Positions 1 through 6,669 are shown, counted from the first letter of the stretch. The stretch is 11,036 nucleotides of DNA from Anaerolineaceae bacterium (GCA_028699715.1 JAQVUC010000014.1:1-11036), one strand, 5' to 3'. Made by a program: numbers and translations. The notes: generated by a model from the letters alone, not told the origin.

Positions 1-1425
1 GCTTTCCTGAGCCTGATGGTTTACAACCCTGACACTCCAACAGCAGAAATAGCCGCAAATATCGTTGATACCTATGTCTCCCAGGATCAGCGTATTGTGG
101 ATGACCAGGCCAGAGCAGAATTTTTGTCTCAAAACTCTAGTGGGGGCGGCTGGTTTGTCATCCGCATGAGCGCGGAGCAATTAGCCAACCAGTTGGAGCA
201 AAACATCACTCTGACGGCGGTAAACCTGGAAAACTTCCAGGGGCTGCTGGACTCAGTCAATCAATTCGCGTACTACTTGCAGGGCTTGGACCAACGCGTG
301 GTCGCCCAGGCCAGGAACTACACCCAATCTTACACGTCCATTTTCGGTAGCAATCTGCCCCCCTCCTTTATCGACCTGGGGCATTTTGTCCAGTTGATTT
401 ACAAGAACAGCAAGGATGCCAATGTACGCCAGGCAGCTGAAGGTGTCATTGCTGCTTTGAACAATGTCATCGTGGCTGAAAAACACGGCCCTTCAAAACC
501 TGGCTCTACTGGTGTAGCCATTTACTTCCCTAACTCACAGCTCTACTCAACCTCAACCACAGGCATGGCGTCTTACACAACCATTGCCGACAGTTTCAGC
601 CGCTACTCGGTTTGGGATGATTTCCTGGGCTTCCACTATGCAGGCCGCCAATTCCAACCCAGTGCTACTGAACCAATAGCGATCGAGCGCGCCAGCCAGA
701 TCCCCGGACTTGGCAACATCCAGGTTGGTGAAATAACCGCCTCCGCCAATACGGTCAGTCCGGATGGGTCGGTTGAACTGAGCTCTGTCATCTCAGGCGA
801 TAACATCGGCTACATCTATCTCTTTACCGGTCTCTTTGATACGGCTTCCAACAGTATCTATGTGGTGGACACAGATTACCTGGAAAGCCCCCAAACGGCC
901 TCAGAAGCTGGCGTTTATTACCCGGTCTGGCCTGACGCGGAACAATTCAGACTCAACTTTCCGTTTGACCCAATCCTCTTTGTTATCACTGACGGCAGCC
1001 AGGAGGCTATAGCCCTCTTCAATCCACAGGACTATGGTGCCGATCCGGCTCAGGCCATTTACGCTGTGGATGGGACCTATACCTTTGCGAACTCTGGTGA
1101 AACCCGCACCGCCCAGCTGCTCTTCAAGGATGGCATGCTCTATCAGATTTTTGGTTATGTTGGCAGCGATACCACCGGCGCGCCCTCTGAGATCACGCCC
1201 AATATCGGCGACAGCTTCACGGTCAGCCGGCGCTGGCTGGACCTGGACCAGGCTGGCAACGTAACCGGCATCACCAACGATGCTGGCGATACCATCACCT
1301 TCACCGGCGCGCCCATCAGCTGGGATACCCGCCAGTTACCTGACGGCGACTATCTGGTTGGTTTCCTGGTGGCGGATTTGGACGGTAACATCACCCCCGC
1401 CTATACCCAGATCACTGTTAGATAA
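1..1425 (+). CDS. Clostripain-family (peptidase C11) cysteine peptidase, C-terminal part, 5' end outside window
   Basis: The reading frame is already open at base 1, so the ATG at base 16 is internal and the gene starts upstream; 474 residues are visible. Family C11 peptidases are cysteine endopeptidases, usually secreted, that cut after basic residues. The visible part begins after the expected catalytic His/Cys region, so the active site cannot be checked. Family-like features are the helical stretch AEIAANIVDTYVSQ near visible residues 15-28 and the block GVAIYFPNS...YSVWDDFLGFHYAGR around residues 171-217, typical of the end of the C11 domain. After about residue 240 comes a beta-rich, Gly/Asp/Thr-rich tail of roughly 230 residues that I do not recognise; it may be a surface or substrate-binding domain. 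The gene ends in AGA-TAA just before a strong hairpin terminator. The family call is fairly sure; substrate and location are inferred. Confidence 0.78.
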   Translation, partial: AFLSLMVYNPDTPTAEIAANIVDTYVSQDQRIVDDQARAEFLSQNSSGGGWFVIRMSAEQLANQLEQNITLTAVNLENFQGLLDSVNQFAYYLQGLDQRVVAQARNYTQSYTSIFGSNLPPSFIDLGHFVQLIYKNSKDANVRQAAEGVIAALNNVIVAEKHGPSKPGSTGVAIYFPNSQLYSTSTTGMASYTTIADSFSRYSVWDDFLGFHYAGRQFQPSATEPIAIERASQIPGLGNIQVGEITASANTVSPDGSVELSSVISGDNIGYIYLFTGLFDTASNSIYVVDTDYLESPQTASEAGVYYPVWPDAEQFRLNFPFDPILFVITDGSQEAIALFNPQDYGADPAQAIYAVDGTYTFANSGETRTAQLLFKDGMLYQIFGYVGSDTTGAPSEITPNIGDSFTVSRRWLDLDQAGNVTGITNDAGDTITFTGAPISWDTRQLPDGDYLVGFLVADLDGNITPAYTQITVR

Positions 1426-1442
1426 TCTATCCTTTATTACAC

Positions 1443-1470
1443 AAAAGACCTGCAAAGCAGGTCTTTTTTT
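1443..1470 (+). terminator. Intrinsic terminator of the clostripain gene, probably bidirectional
   Basis: A perfect 11-bp stem, AAAAGACCTGC (1443-1453) with GCAGGTCTTTT (1457-1467), closes an AAA loop and runs into a T tract ending at 1470. It lies 18 bases after the clostripain stop codon. Read from the other strand the same hairpin follows the DUF998 stop and ends in a shorter T run, so it can plausibly end both convergent transcripts. Confidence 0.9.
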
Positions 1471-1490
1471 GTTAGCAACGATCTTACAAA

Positions 1491-2144
1491 TCAGATAGCC
1501 AGAGCGACGATCAAAATCCAAAAGATCAAGGAAAAGAAATTTGACCATTCTGAGATGGCAAATTTCCAAACGCGTGGTCTTTCCAAGCCCTCGGTTGAAA
1601 GCGTTTCGCGATCTTCTTTGCGTACGGACCACATCAAGCCCAAGAAAATTCCAAAAGCCAAGACCGGGATTGCGCCAACCAAACCAACCCAGCGGGGTAA
1701 AAGAGCAGCTTCGTTTTGCTGTAGGATGATTGCTACGGAAAAGAACGAAACCATCAACAGGCCAGCCCTGAAAAATGTAACGGCTGAAACCATGTGCCCT
1801 TTCATCTTGTTCATCGGAAACACACCTACCATCAGAAGTGCCAGCCCGGTTATGACCCCAAACAATAAGCCTACTTTAGCCCAAAATCCAGGCAAAAGCA
1901 AGCCCAGCGAGCTAAAGCCAATAACAATACAAAGCCCGGCCAAAATCATGCCCGCGTTGAAAACCCAGGCTAATTTCGAGACGCCCACTTCGCCTAATTC
2001 AGAAATGTAGTGGTTGAGGAAAGAAAATTTCTCTCCTTTTGTGCCTTGATAGACCAGACCAGGAATGATCACTGCGAGTATCCCAATGAGCACCCCACCC
2101 AGGCCGGCAAGTTTAAAAGTTGTTGGGTTTAAAAGAAATTCCAT
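1491..2144 (-). CDS. DUF998 family multi-pass membrane protein
   Basis: This 217-residue protein is strongly hydrophobic, with about six predicted membrane segments near residues 12-32, 57-80, 89-109, 117-141, 150-172 and 201-217. The signature HYISELG (45-51), and GVFPMNKMKGHMVSA (107-121) with its His after the third segment, match the DUF998 family of uncharacterised bacterial membrane proteins. No enzymatic motif or biochemical role can be assigned. The loop between segments five and six (about 173-198) is charged. It lies 88 bases downstream of the Crp-type regulator gene on the same strand, with no clear terminator between them but with its own promoter-like sequence, so it may be expressed both alone and by read-through. 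The ribosome-binding site before the ATG is weak (GAGAG). The family call is good; the function is unknown. Confidence 0.8.
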   Translation of the reverse strand: MEFLLNPTTFKLAGLGGVLIGILAVIIPGLVYQGTKGEKFSFLNHYISELGEVGVSKLAWVFNAGMILAGLCIVIGFSSLGLLLPGFWAKVGLLFGVITGLALLMVGVFPMNKMKGHMVSAVTFFRAGLLMVSFFSVAIILQQNEAALLPRWVGLVGAIPVLAFGIFLGLMWSVRKEDRETLSTEGLERPRVWKFAISEWSNFFSLIFWILIVALAI

Positions 2145-2177
2145 CTCTGCTCTCTGCTTGGTTTATTATTCTTTACA

Positions 2178-2205
2178 ATGATACCTTCTTGGTTAGAAAA
2201 TTCAA
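2178..2205 (-). promoter_or_regulatory. Predicted promoter of the DUF998 gene
   Basis: On the minus strand TTGAAT (2205-2200) is followed after 16 bases by TATCAT (2183-2178), a fair sigma-70-like pair that would start transcription near 2171, leaving a leader of about 27 bases before the ATG at 2144. The surrounding DNA is AT-rich. The prediction is by eye only. Confidence 0.45.
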
Positions 2206-2232
2206 ATAATTAAAACAAATAGCTTATTAATC

Positions 2233-2925
2233 CTAATCCAGATACCCGGCAGTCGATTTGGCTTTATCTTTAATCACAAAATGACGGCGCTCAAAGTCGA
2301 TCACCTGCTCACTTTTTAATTTACTCAATTCTTTAGACATAGCCGTGCGCTCCACATGCAGATAATCAGCCAACTGCTGCCGATTAAAGGGGATCTCAAA
2401 ACTCAGACTGCCCGCTTTGCGGCTCTGAGCGGAAAGGTAAGAAAGCAATTTCTCCTGGGTTGTGCGCTTGGACATATGGCTGATTTTTTCGTTCAACTGA
2501 ATGTTCTTTTGAGCTAATTCCGCCACCAGGTTCCGGATCAGTCTGTGGTGAAAATCACAGGCTTTGGTGCAAGTGCTCAAAACTCTTCTCATGTCCAGGA
2601 ACAGGATGCGGCTGTCTTCTGCGGCAACCGCTGTGACGGTTGAAAGCATCGGACCACTTGCCGCAAAGGTTTCTCCGAATATGCCCCCTGGTCTGATTTC
2701 GGTCATCATGGTCTTGTTTCCCCAGTGATCTTCATTGAATACATGAACTTTGCCTGAGATCACTAATCCAATCGCATCAATCTGGTCCCCAAAACGGTAT
2801 AAATACTCGTTTTTGAAGAAGTCGCGTTCATAGCCAGCCAGGCATTGCAATAAAAACATGATTTCTGATGGTTCAATTCCATCAAACAATTTTGACTCTT
2901 TAAAAACCGACATAGAAGCGTCCAT
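2233..2925 (-). CDS. Crp/Fnr-family transcriptional regulator
   Basis: This 230-residue protein has the usual two-domain plan. An N-terminal cyclic-nucleotide-binding-like beta roll (about residues 12-125) includes GGIFGETF (80-87). After a long dimer helix (about 125-150) comes a C-terminal winged helix (about 155-220), with a helix-turn-helix around 181-203 (NRQQLADYLH then VERTAMSKELSKL). The Arg that binds the cAMP phosphate in E. coli Crp is not found at the matching position (GPMLSTVTA follows the GE), so cAMP is probably not the ligand. There is no N-terminal Fnr-type cysteine cluster, but C119 and C123 form a CxxxC pair of unknown meaning. I chose the ATG at 2925 because AAAAGG lies 7 bases before it; a GTG at 2952 would start inside the operator dyad. 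The gene faces away from the cupin gene and shares its control region. Confidence 0.88.
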   Translation of the reverse strand: MDASMSVFKESKLFDGIEPSEIMFLLQCLAGYERDFFKNEYLYRFGDQIDAIGLVISGKVHVFNEDHWGNKTMMTEIRPGGIFGETFAASGPMLSTVTAVAAEDSRILFLDMRRVLSTCTKACDFHHRLIRNLVAELAQKNIQLNEKISHMSKRTTQEKLLSYLSAQSRKAGSLSFEIPFNRQQLADYLHVERTAMSKELSKLKSEQVIDFERRHFVIKDKAKSTAGYLD

Positions 2926-2938
2926 GATCCAACCTTTT

Positions 2939-2952
2939 GTGGTATTTACCAC
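2939..2952. promoter_or_regulatory. Perfect dyad, candidate Crp/Fnr-type operator
   Basis: GTGGTATTTACCAC is a perfect inverted repeat (GTGGTA, two central T, TACCAC). Written as GTGGT-N4-ACCAC it has the same half-site spacing as the Fnr consensus TTGAT-N4-ATCAA, and with flanks (TGTGG-N6-CCACG) it resembles the Crp consensus TGTGA-N6-TCACA. Its centre, 2945.5, is exactly -41.5 from the start predicted for the cupin promoter. It also lies at about +10 to +23 of the regulator's own predicted transcript. That the neighbouring regulator binds here is inference. Confidence 0.65.
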
Positions 2953-2967
2953 GTTTTATTTTTTTCT

Positions 2968-2996
2968 ATTGTAGTATACTGACGCTGAAACAGCAA
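2968..2996 (-). promoter_or_regulatory. Predicted promoter of the Crp/Fnr-type regulator
   Basis: On the minus strand TTGCTG (2996-2991), a 17-base spacer and TACAAT (2973-2968) form a reasonable sigma-70-like promoter. Transcription would begin near 2961, leaving a 36-base leader that contains the dyad at 2939-2952. The -10 hexamer abuts the cupin -10 on the other strand, so both promoters are unlikely to be occupied at once. Confidence 0.5.
2975..2980 (+). promoter_or_regulatory. Predicted -10 element of the cupin promoter, activator-dependent type
   Basis: TATACT here would place the transcription start at about 2987, giving a 26-base leader with a strong ribosome-binding site. No good -35 hexamer is present; that region is a T-rich run (2954-2970). 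A good -10 without a -35, plus a dyad centred at -41.5, is the classical layout of a class II Crp/Fnr-activated promoter. AGTATACT (2973-2980) is itself self-complementary. Confidence 0.55.
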
Positions 2997-3012
2997 TCGA
3001 GGAGTAAGAAAA

Positions 3013-3339
3013 ATGATTGAAAAAGTCTACAACATGAGCACCCGCACTGACTACGTTATTGAGCCAGTCATCAAAGACGACTACGTGCATTATATGCACA
3101 TGGTTTTGCACAAAGGCCAGGCCCTGCCAACTCATTACACAAACGCCAATATTTACATGACGGTTGTGACAGGAACCCTGACCCTCTCGCTTTCCGATGA
3201 GGAATTTAAAGTCTACCCCAGCGGCAGCATTATCAATATCCCCTTCAGGATCAAAATGATTGCCCAAAACGAGCACGATGAAATTTTGGAGCTGTTCGTG
3301 GTCAAAACCCCTGCGCCTGGCAGCGAAATTTACAAATAA
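3013..3339 (+). CDS. Small single-domain cupin protein
   Basis: The 108-residue product fits one cupin beta barrel. The first cupin motif is recognisable at G35-G54 (GQALPTHYTN...VVTG) and the second at G71-N86 (GSIINIPFRIKMIAQN). Most metal ligands of classical cupins are missing. H41 remains, but the second His, the Glu of motif 1 and the His of motif 2 (replaced near R79-M82) are absent, so it is probably not a standard metal-dependent dioxygenase or isomerase. A role in binding a small molecule is possible but not shown. The start is firm: GAGGAG (2999-3004) lies 8 bases before the ATG. The gene is divergent from the Crp-type regulator, stands alone and has its own terminator, so it is probably the main target of that regulator. 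Confidence 0.75.
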   Translation: MIEKVYNMSTRTDYVIEPVIKDDYVHYMHMVLHKGQALPTHYTNANIYMTVVTGTLTLSLSDEEFKVYPSGSIINIPFRIKMIAQNEHDEILELFVVKTPAPGSEIYK

Positions 3340-3358
3340 ACCTGAACCTGAATTCATG

Positions 3359-3386
3359 AGCCCTTTGCAAAAGGGCTTTTTGTTTT
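3359..3386 (+). terminator. Intrinsic terminator of the cupin gene
   Basis: AGCCCTTT (3359-3366) pairs perfectly with AAAGGGCT (3370-3377) around a GCA loop, followed by TTTTTGTTTT. It lies 20 bases after the cupin stop codon and separates this gene from trpS, making the cupin a single-gene transcript. Confidence 0.9.
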
Positions 3387-3417
3387 AAGCTTTCAGTCAC
3401 AATCCCATCGAATGACT

Positions 3418-3423
3418 TATAAT
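3418..3423 (+). promoter_or_regulatory. Predicted -10 element of the trpS transcript
   Basis: A consensus TATAAT lies 30 bases before the trpS ATG, downstream of the cupin terminator. The -35 region around 3391-3402 has no close match to TTGACA, so promoter strength is uncertain. No T-box leader or tryptophan-rich leader peptide is seen in the 114-base gap. Confidence 0.5.
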
Positions 3424-3453
3424 CAATAGGCATAATTTAATCAGGAGAAAATC

Positions 3454-4446
3454 ATGAAAATCTCACTAACCGGCATTAAGCCTACCGGCAATATTCACAT
3501 CGGCAACTATTTTGGCGCCATCAAACCAGCCCTTGCGCTGACTGAAAAGTTTTTTGGTGTCTACTTTGTGGCCGATTTGCACGCCTTGAACAGCAACCCG
3601 ACCCCCAAAGAACTTCAGCAATTGATTTATGCAGTTGCCGCGACCTGGATTGCTTTTGGGCTGGATACCGAGAAAGCGATTTTCTTCCGTCAATCAGACA
3701 TTCACGAAATCCCTGAATTGACAAGCATCCTCTCGGCTGTCACCCCCAAAGGTTTAATGAACCGCGCCCATGCTTATAAGGCTGTGCTGGATAAAAACGC
3801 TGAGAGCGGGCGCGACCCGGACGACGGCGTAAACATGGGGCTCTATACCTACCCCATCCTGATGGCGGCTGACATTTTGCTTTACAACTCTGATGTGGTG
3901 CCCGTCGGTATGGATCAAAGGCAGCATGTTGAAATCGCTCGCGATATCGCTGAGAACCTGAACCGCATTTACGGTAAAACCTTGAAACTCCCCGAAGGTC
4001 TGATTGCTGAAGACGTTCAGTCCATTCCCGGCATCGACGGCCGCAAGATGAGTAAAAGCTATAACAACACTCTTCCCGTATTTGTGCCGGAAAAAGAACT
4101 GCGCAAGCAGGTCATGCGTATCGTCACCGATAGCACCCCACCGGAAGAACCAAAAAATCCAGAGACCTGCAACCTCTTCCAAATCTACAAATTCTTTGGC
4201 ACAGCCGAGCGGGTTGAAGAGGTGCGCCAGCTCTACCTGAATGGCGGGCTTGCTTATGGAGCCCTGAAACAGGAGCTTTTTGAGAACATGTTAAAAGCCT
4301 TCCAGCCGGCACGGGAGAGGTTCAACTACCTGATGGAAAACAAATCAGAAATAGACCAAATCCTCACCCAAGGCGCTGAAAAAGCCCGCGAACTCGGCCG
4401 GCCGGTGCTTGCCCGGGTGCGCAAAGCAGTAGGTATCGATAAATAA
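3454..4446 (+). CDS. trpS: Tryptophan--tRNA ligase (TrpRS)
   Basis: This class I aminoacyl-tRNA synthetase joins tryptophan to tRNA-Trp using ATP in the cytoplasm. At 330 residues it has the normal length for bacterial TrpRS. The HIGH-type signature is HIGN (15-18) inside GIKPTGNIHIGNYFGAIKP, and the KMSKS loop is KMSKS (198-202). The block GLYTYPILMAADILLY, followed by VGMDQRQHVEIARDIA, is the conserved tryptophan pocket and dimer region. The helical C-terminal part (about 240-330) carries the anticodon-binding region. AGGAG (3443-3447) lies 6 bases before the ATG. The stop codon directly touches the start of the next gene, so the two are co-transcribed. The identification is certain in practice; the sequence alone does not show whether a second trpS exists in the genome. 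Confidence 0.97.
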   Translation: MKISLTGIKPTGNIHIGNYFGAIKPALALTEKFFGVYFVADLHALNSNPTPKELQQLIYAVAATWIAFGLDTEKAIFFRQSDIHEIPELTSILSAVTPKGLMNRAHAYKAVLDKNAESGRDPDDGVNMGLYTYPILMAADILLYNSDVVPVGMDQRQHVEIARDIAENLNRIYGKTLKLPEGLIAEDVQSIPGIDGRKMSKSYNNTLPVFVPEKELRKQVMRIVTDSTPPEEPKNPETCNLFQIYKFFGTAERVEEVRQLYLNGGLAYGALKQELFENMLKAFQPARERFNYLMENKSEIDQILTQGAEKARELGRPVLARVRKAVGIDK

Positions 4447-5376
4447 ATGGCGACAAAGATCCCTTCAACGGATCAAGCAATTTTAGAGCCAGCTCTTCGT
4501 TCAAAACTTAGCAGCCGCGCCATCAATCTCACCTTGATCGCCAATCTGATCCTGGCAATTTTGAAGGTCAGTGTGGGTATCCTGGCCCATTCCTCAGCTT
4601 TACTTGCGGATGGAATTAACTCCTCTTCGGATGTGATCTATAACGCGGTTGTCTCGATTTTTATCAGGGCAGCCAAAAAACCCGCCGATGACGAACATCC
4701 TTACGGGCACTCTCAATTCGAAAGCGTGGGCGCGCTGATTGTCAGCGCTTTTATTATCACAGCCGCCTTCACCATTTTTTGGACCTCCGTGCAGTCTCTG
4801 GTTGAATATCTGCAAGGCAACAGCGAATTTTCATCTAGCAGCCATTTTGCTCTCTACGCGGCCCTCTTTACCGTAGGTCTCAAAACCGTTCTGTATTTTT
4901 ATACGCGTGGGTTGGGGAAGAAAACCAACAACCCTTCTGTTATGGCCATTACCCTGGACCATCGCAACGATATTTTTTCTGCCAGCGCGGTTGTGGCCGG
5001 CACACTGATGACCCAATTGGGCTATCCCTGGGCGGATCCCCTGGCGGGAGCGGTGGTCGCGATTGTCTTCCTTTTGTCCGGCATCGAGATCCTGCGTGAC
5101 ACAGTCGACATCCTGATGGATACCGTCCCCGGCAAAGCACTGGATAACGAGATCCGTCAACTTCTGCAGGATATTCCCGGATTGGAAGACATTGAGAAAA
5201 TCCAGGCACATCGCTTTGGACAGTATCTGGTCATAAATCTAACCATTTTCGTGGCTGGCAATATCAGCGTAAATGAAGGTGACCGCATCGCGGATAATGT
5301 TGAAACAAAGTTATTGGACAATGTTGATTATATAAGGGCTGTTCACGTTCACTTTCATCCAAAACCCGGTTCGTAA
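4447..5376 (+). CDS. Cation diffusion facilitator transporter, predicted Mn2+ exporter
   Basis: This 309-residue protein has the usual CDF plan: six membrane segments (near 27-47, 49-73, 95-118, 133-152, 166-190 and 196-215) and a cytoplasmic ferredoxin-like C-terminal domain (about 220-305) ending VHVHFHP. CDF proteins export divalent metals in exchange for protons as homodimers. The transport site is formed by segment 2 (N58 and D62 in ADGINSSSD) and segment 5 (D171 and D175 in DHRND). An Asn-Asp/Asp-Asp set differs from the His/Asp sets of zinc exporters and matches, as I recall, the manganese exporters of the MntE type, so Mn2+ is the likely substrate. HPYGH (84-88) is the conserved loop after segment 2. 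The ATG directly follows the trpS stop and has only a weak, distant AGTAGG, so translation is probably coupled to trpS. Confidence 0.88.
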   Translation: MATKIPSTDQAILEPALRSKLSSRAINLTLIANLILAILKVSVGILAHSSALLADGINSSSDVIYNAVVSIFIRAAKKPADDEHPYGHSQFESVGALIVSAFIITAAFTIFWTSVQSLVEYLQGNSEFSSSSHFALYAALFTVGLKTVLYFYTRGLGKKTNNPSVMAITLDHRNDIFSASAVVAGTLMTQLGYPWADPLAGAVVAIVFLLSGIEILRDTVDILMDTVPGKALDNEIRQLLQDIPGLEDIEKIQAHRFGQYLVINLTIFVAGNISVNEGDRIADNVETKLLDNVDYIRAVHVHFHPKPGS

Positions 5377-5451
5377 AAGCATCGTGCTGAACGCTAAAAA
5401 GAATTTGATATCATTATTCAAAGCTGAACATTAATTATAAGGAGAGTGATA

Positions 5452-6618
5452 ATGAACAATTTTGAATTTTATAACCCCACCAAAATTATTTTTGGGCAGG
5501 GAAGCATTTCCAAAATCAAAAAACTGATCCCCAAAAAATCCCGCGTGCTGATGCTCTATGGTGGCGGTTCCATAAAGAAAAATGGCGTCTACCTCCAGGT
5601 GGCAGACGCTCTCCGTAAACATGAATTATTTGAATTCGGTGGAATCGAATCTAATCCGGATTATTCAACCTTGATGAAAGCGGTCAAATTGGTCAAAAAG
5701 AACAAGATCGACTTTCTGCTTGCTGTGGGCGGCGGCTCGGTCATTGACGGAACAAAGTTTGTCGCAGTTGCCTCACGCTACCAAGGCGAAGACCCCTGGG
5801 ATATCCTCTCGCAAGGACTTGGAAAAAGCATCAAAAAAGCTTTGCCCATTGGTGTTGTGCTGACCCTGCCGGCAACTGGCAGCGAGATGAACCGCAACAG
5901 CGTGATCTCCAACCGTAAAAAGGACCTAAAACTCTCCTTTGGCAGCGAAAAAGTGTTTCCAAAATTCTCGATCCTTGACCCCAAAGTGACTTATTCCTTA
6001 CCGCAAGATCAAATCCGCAACGGGTTGGTTGATGCTTATGTGCACATATTGGAACAATATCTGACCTATCCTGTAGGCGCTGTGGTTCAGGACCGCCAGG
6101 CTGAAGCCCTGCTGATGACCATTCACGAAATTGCCCCCAAAGCGCTACAGACCGACCCGCCCGACTATGACGCCCGCGCGAACTACATGTGGGTCTGCAG
6201 CAACGCGCTCAATCACCTGATTGGGGTAGGCGTGCCGCAAGATTGGGCCACGCACGGTATCGGGCACTCCCTGACCGCTCTTTACGGGCTGGCACACGCG
6301 GAATCACTGGCGGTGGTTTTGCCCTGGCTGCTCTGGTACAAACGCGAGCAGAAACAGGAAAAATTACTGCAATATGGCTATCGCATTTTGGATCAAAAAA
6401 TGCAAAAATATTCTGAACGCATTGATCGCACCATCGAAGCCCTTTCCTCCTTCTTCCACAGCCTGGGTATGCCCACAACCCTGACTTCTTACGGGCTTGA
6501 CCCGGATAAGGTCGCTGAAGAAGTGCAGGCTAACCTGGCAAAGCAAGACTTCAATCGGGGTGAGCATCGCGATATCAGCGCGGAAGACGCCGCGGCCATC
6601 CTTCGGCTCAGTCGATAA
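5452..6618 (+). CDS. yqhD: YqhD-like NADPH-dependent aldehyde reductase (iron-containing alcohol dehydrogenase family)
   Basis: This 388-residue protein closely follows E. coli YqhD along its length. That enzyme reduces short-chain and lipid-derived aldehydes to alcohols with NADPH in the cytoplasm. GGGS (37-40) and GGGSVIDGTKF (93-103, with D99) are the cofactor-binding motifs. The metal ligands are visible: D194 and H198 (VDAYVH), H268 (WATHGIGH) and H282 (GLAHAES); the first two keep exactly the E. coli numbering. TLPATGSE is also conserved. The start at ATG 5452 is set by AAGGAG (5439-5444) 7 bases upstream; a GTG at 5446 would overlap that site. The 75-base gap after the transporter has no terminator hairpin, so read-through from trpS is possible, but the strong ribosome site allows independent expression. 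The likely job is aldehyde detoxification or a fermentative alcohol step; the native substrate is unknown. Confidence 0.92.
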   Translation: MNNFEFYNPTKIIFGQGSISKIKKLIPKKSRVLMLYGGGSIKKNGVYLQVADALRKHELFEFGGIESNPDYSTLMKAVKLVKKNKIDFLLAVGGGSVIDGTKFVAVASRYQGEDPWDILSQGLGKSIKKALPIGVVLTLPATGSEMNRNSVISNRKKDLKLSFGSEKVFPKFSILDPKVTYSLPQDQIRNGLVDAYVHILEQYLTYPVGAVVQDRQAEALLMTIHEIAPKALQTDPPDYDARANYMWVCSNALNHLIGVGVPQDWATHGIGHSLTALYGLAHAESLAVVLPWLLWYKREQKQEKLLQYGYRILDQKMQKYSERIDRTIEALSSFFHSLGMPTTLTSYGLDPDKVAEEVQANLAKQDFNRGEHRDISAEDAAAILRLSR

Positions 6619-6639
6619 GCTAAATTGTAGATTAATAGC

Positions 6640-6669
6640 AAAATGACCCATGTCTATGGGTCATTTTTT
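6640..6669 (+). terminator. Intrinsic terminator after yqhD, probably bidirectional
   Basis: AAAATGACCCAT (6640-6651) pairs perfectly over 12 bp with ATGGGTCATTTT (6656-6667) around a GTCT loop, and the T run continues to 6669. It lies between two convergent genes. On the minus strand the hairpin is followed by TTTT, so it may also end the DUF1801 transcript. Confidence 0.9.

Noticed and set aside
1555..2010. 151-residue plus-strand open frame opposite the DUF998 gene
   Set aside because: It is a mirror of the membrane protein's codons, rich in Lys/Pro/Thr, with no ribosome-binding site or recognisable domain.
2956..3357. 133-residue open frame on the minus strand opposite the cupin gene
   Set aside because: It is antisense to a gene with a strong ribosome-binding site, recognisable cupin motifs and its own terminator; the product resembles no family.
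3340..3453. Possible T-box or attenuator leader before trpS
   Set aside because: The hairpin at 3359-3377 sits right after the cupin stop and upstream of the predicted trpS promoter. No T-box consensus, specifier stem or leader peptide is visible.
5378..5388. Small hairpin AGCA-TCG-TGCT after the transporter gene
   Set aside because: It has only a 4-bp stem and no following T run, so it is not a credible terminator.
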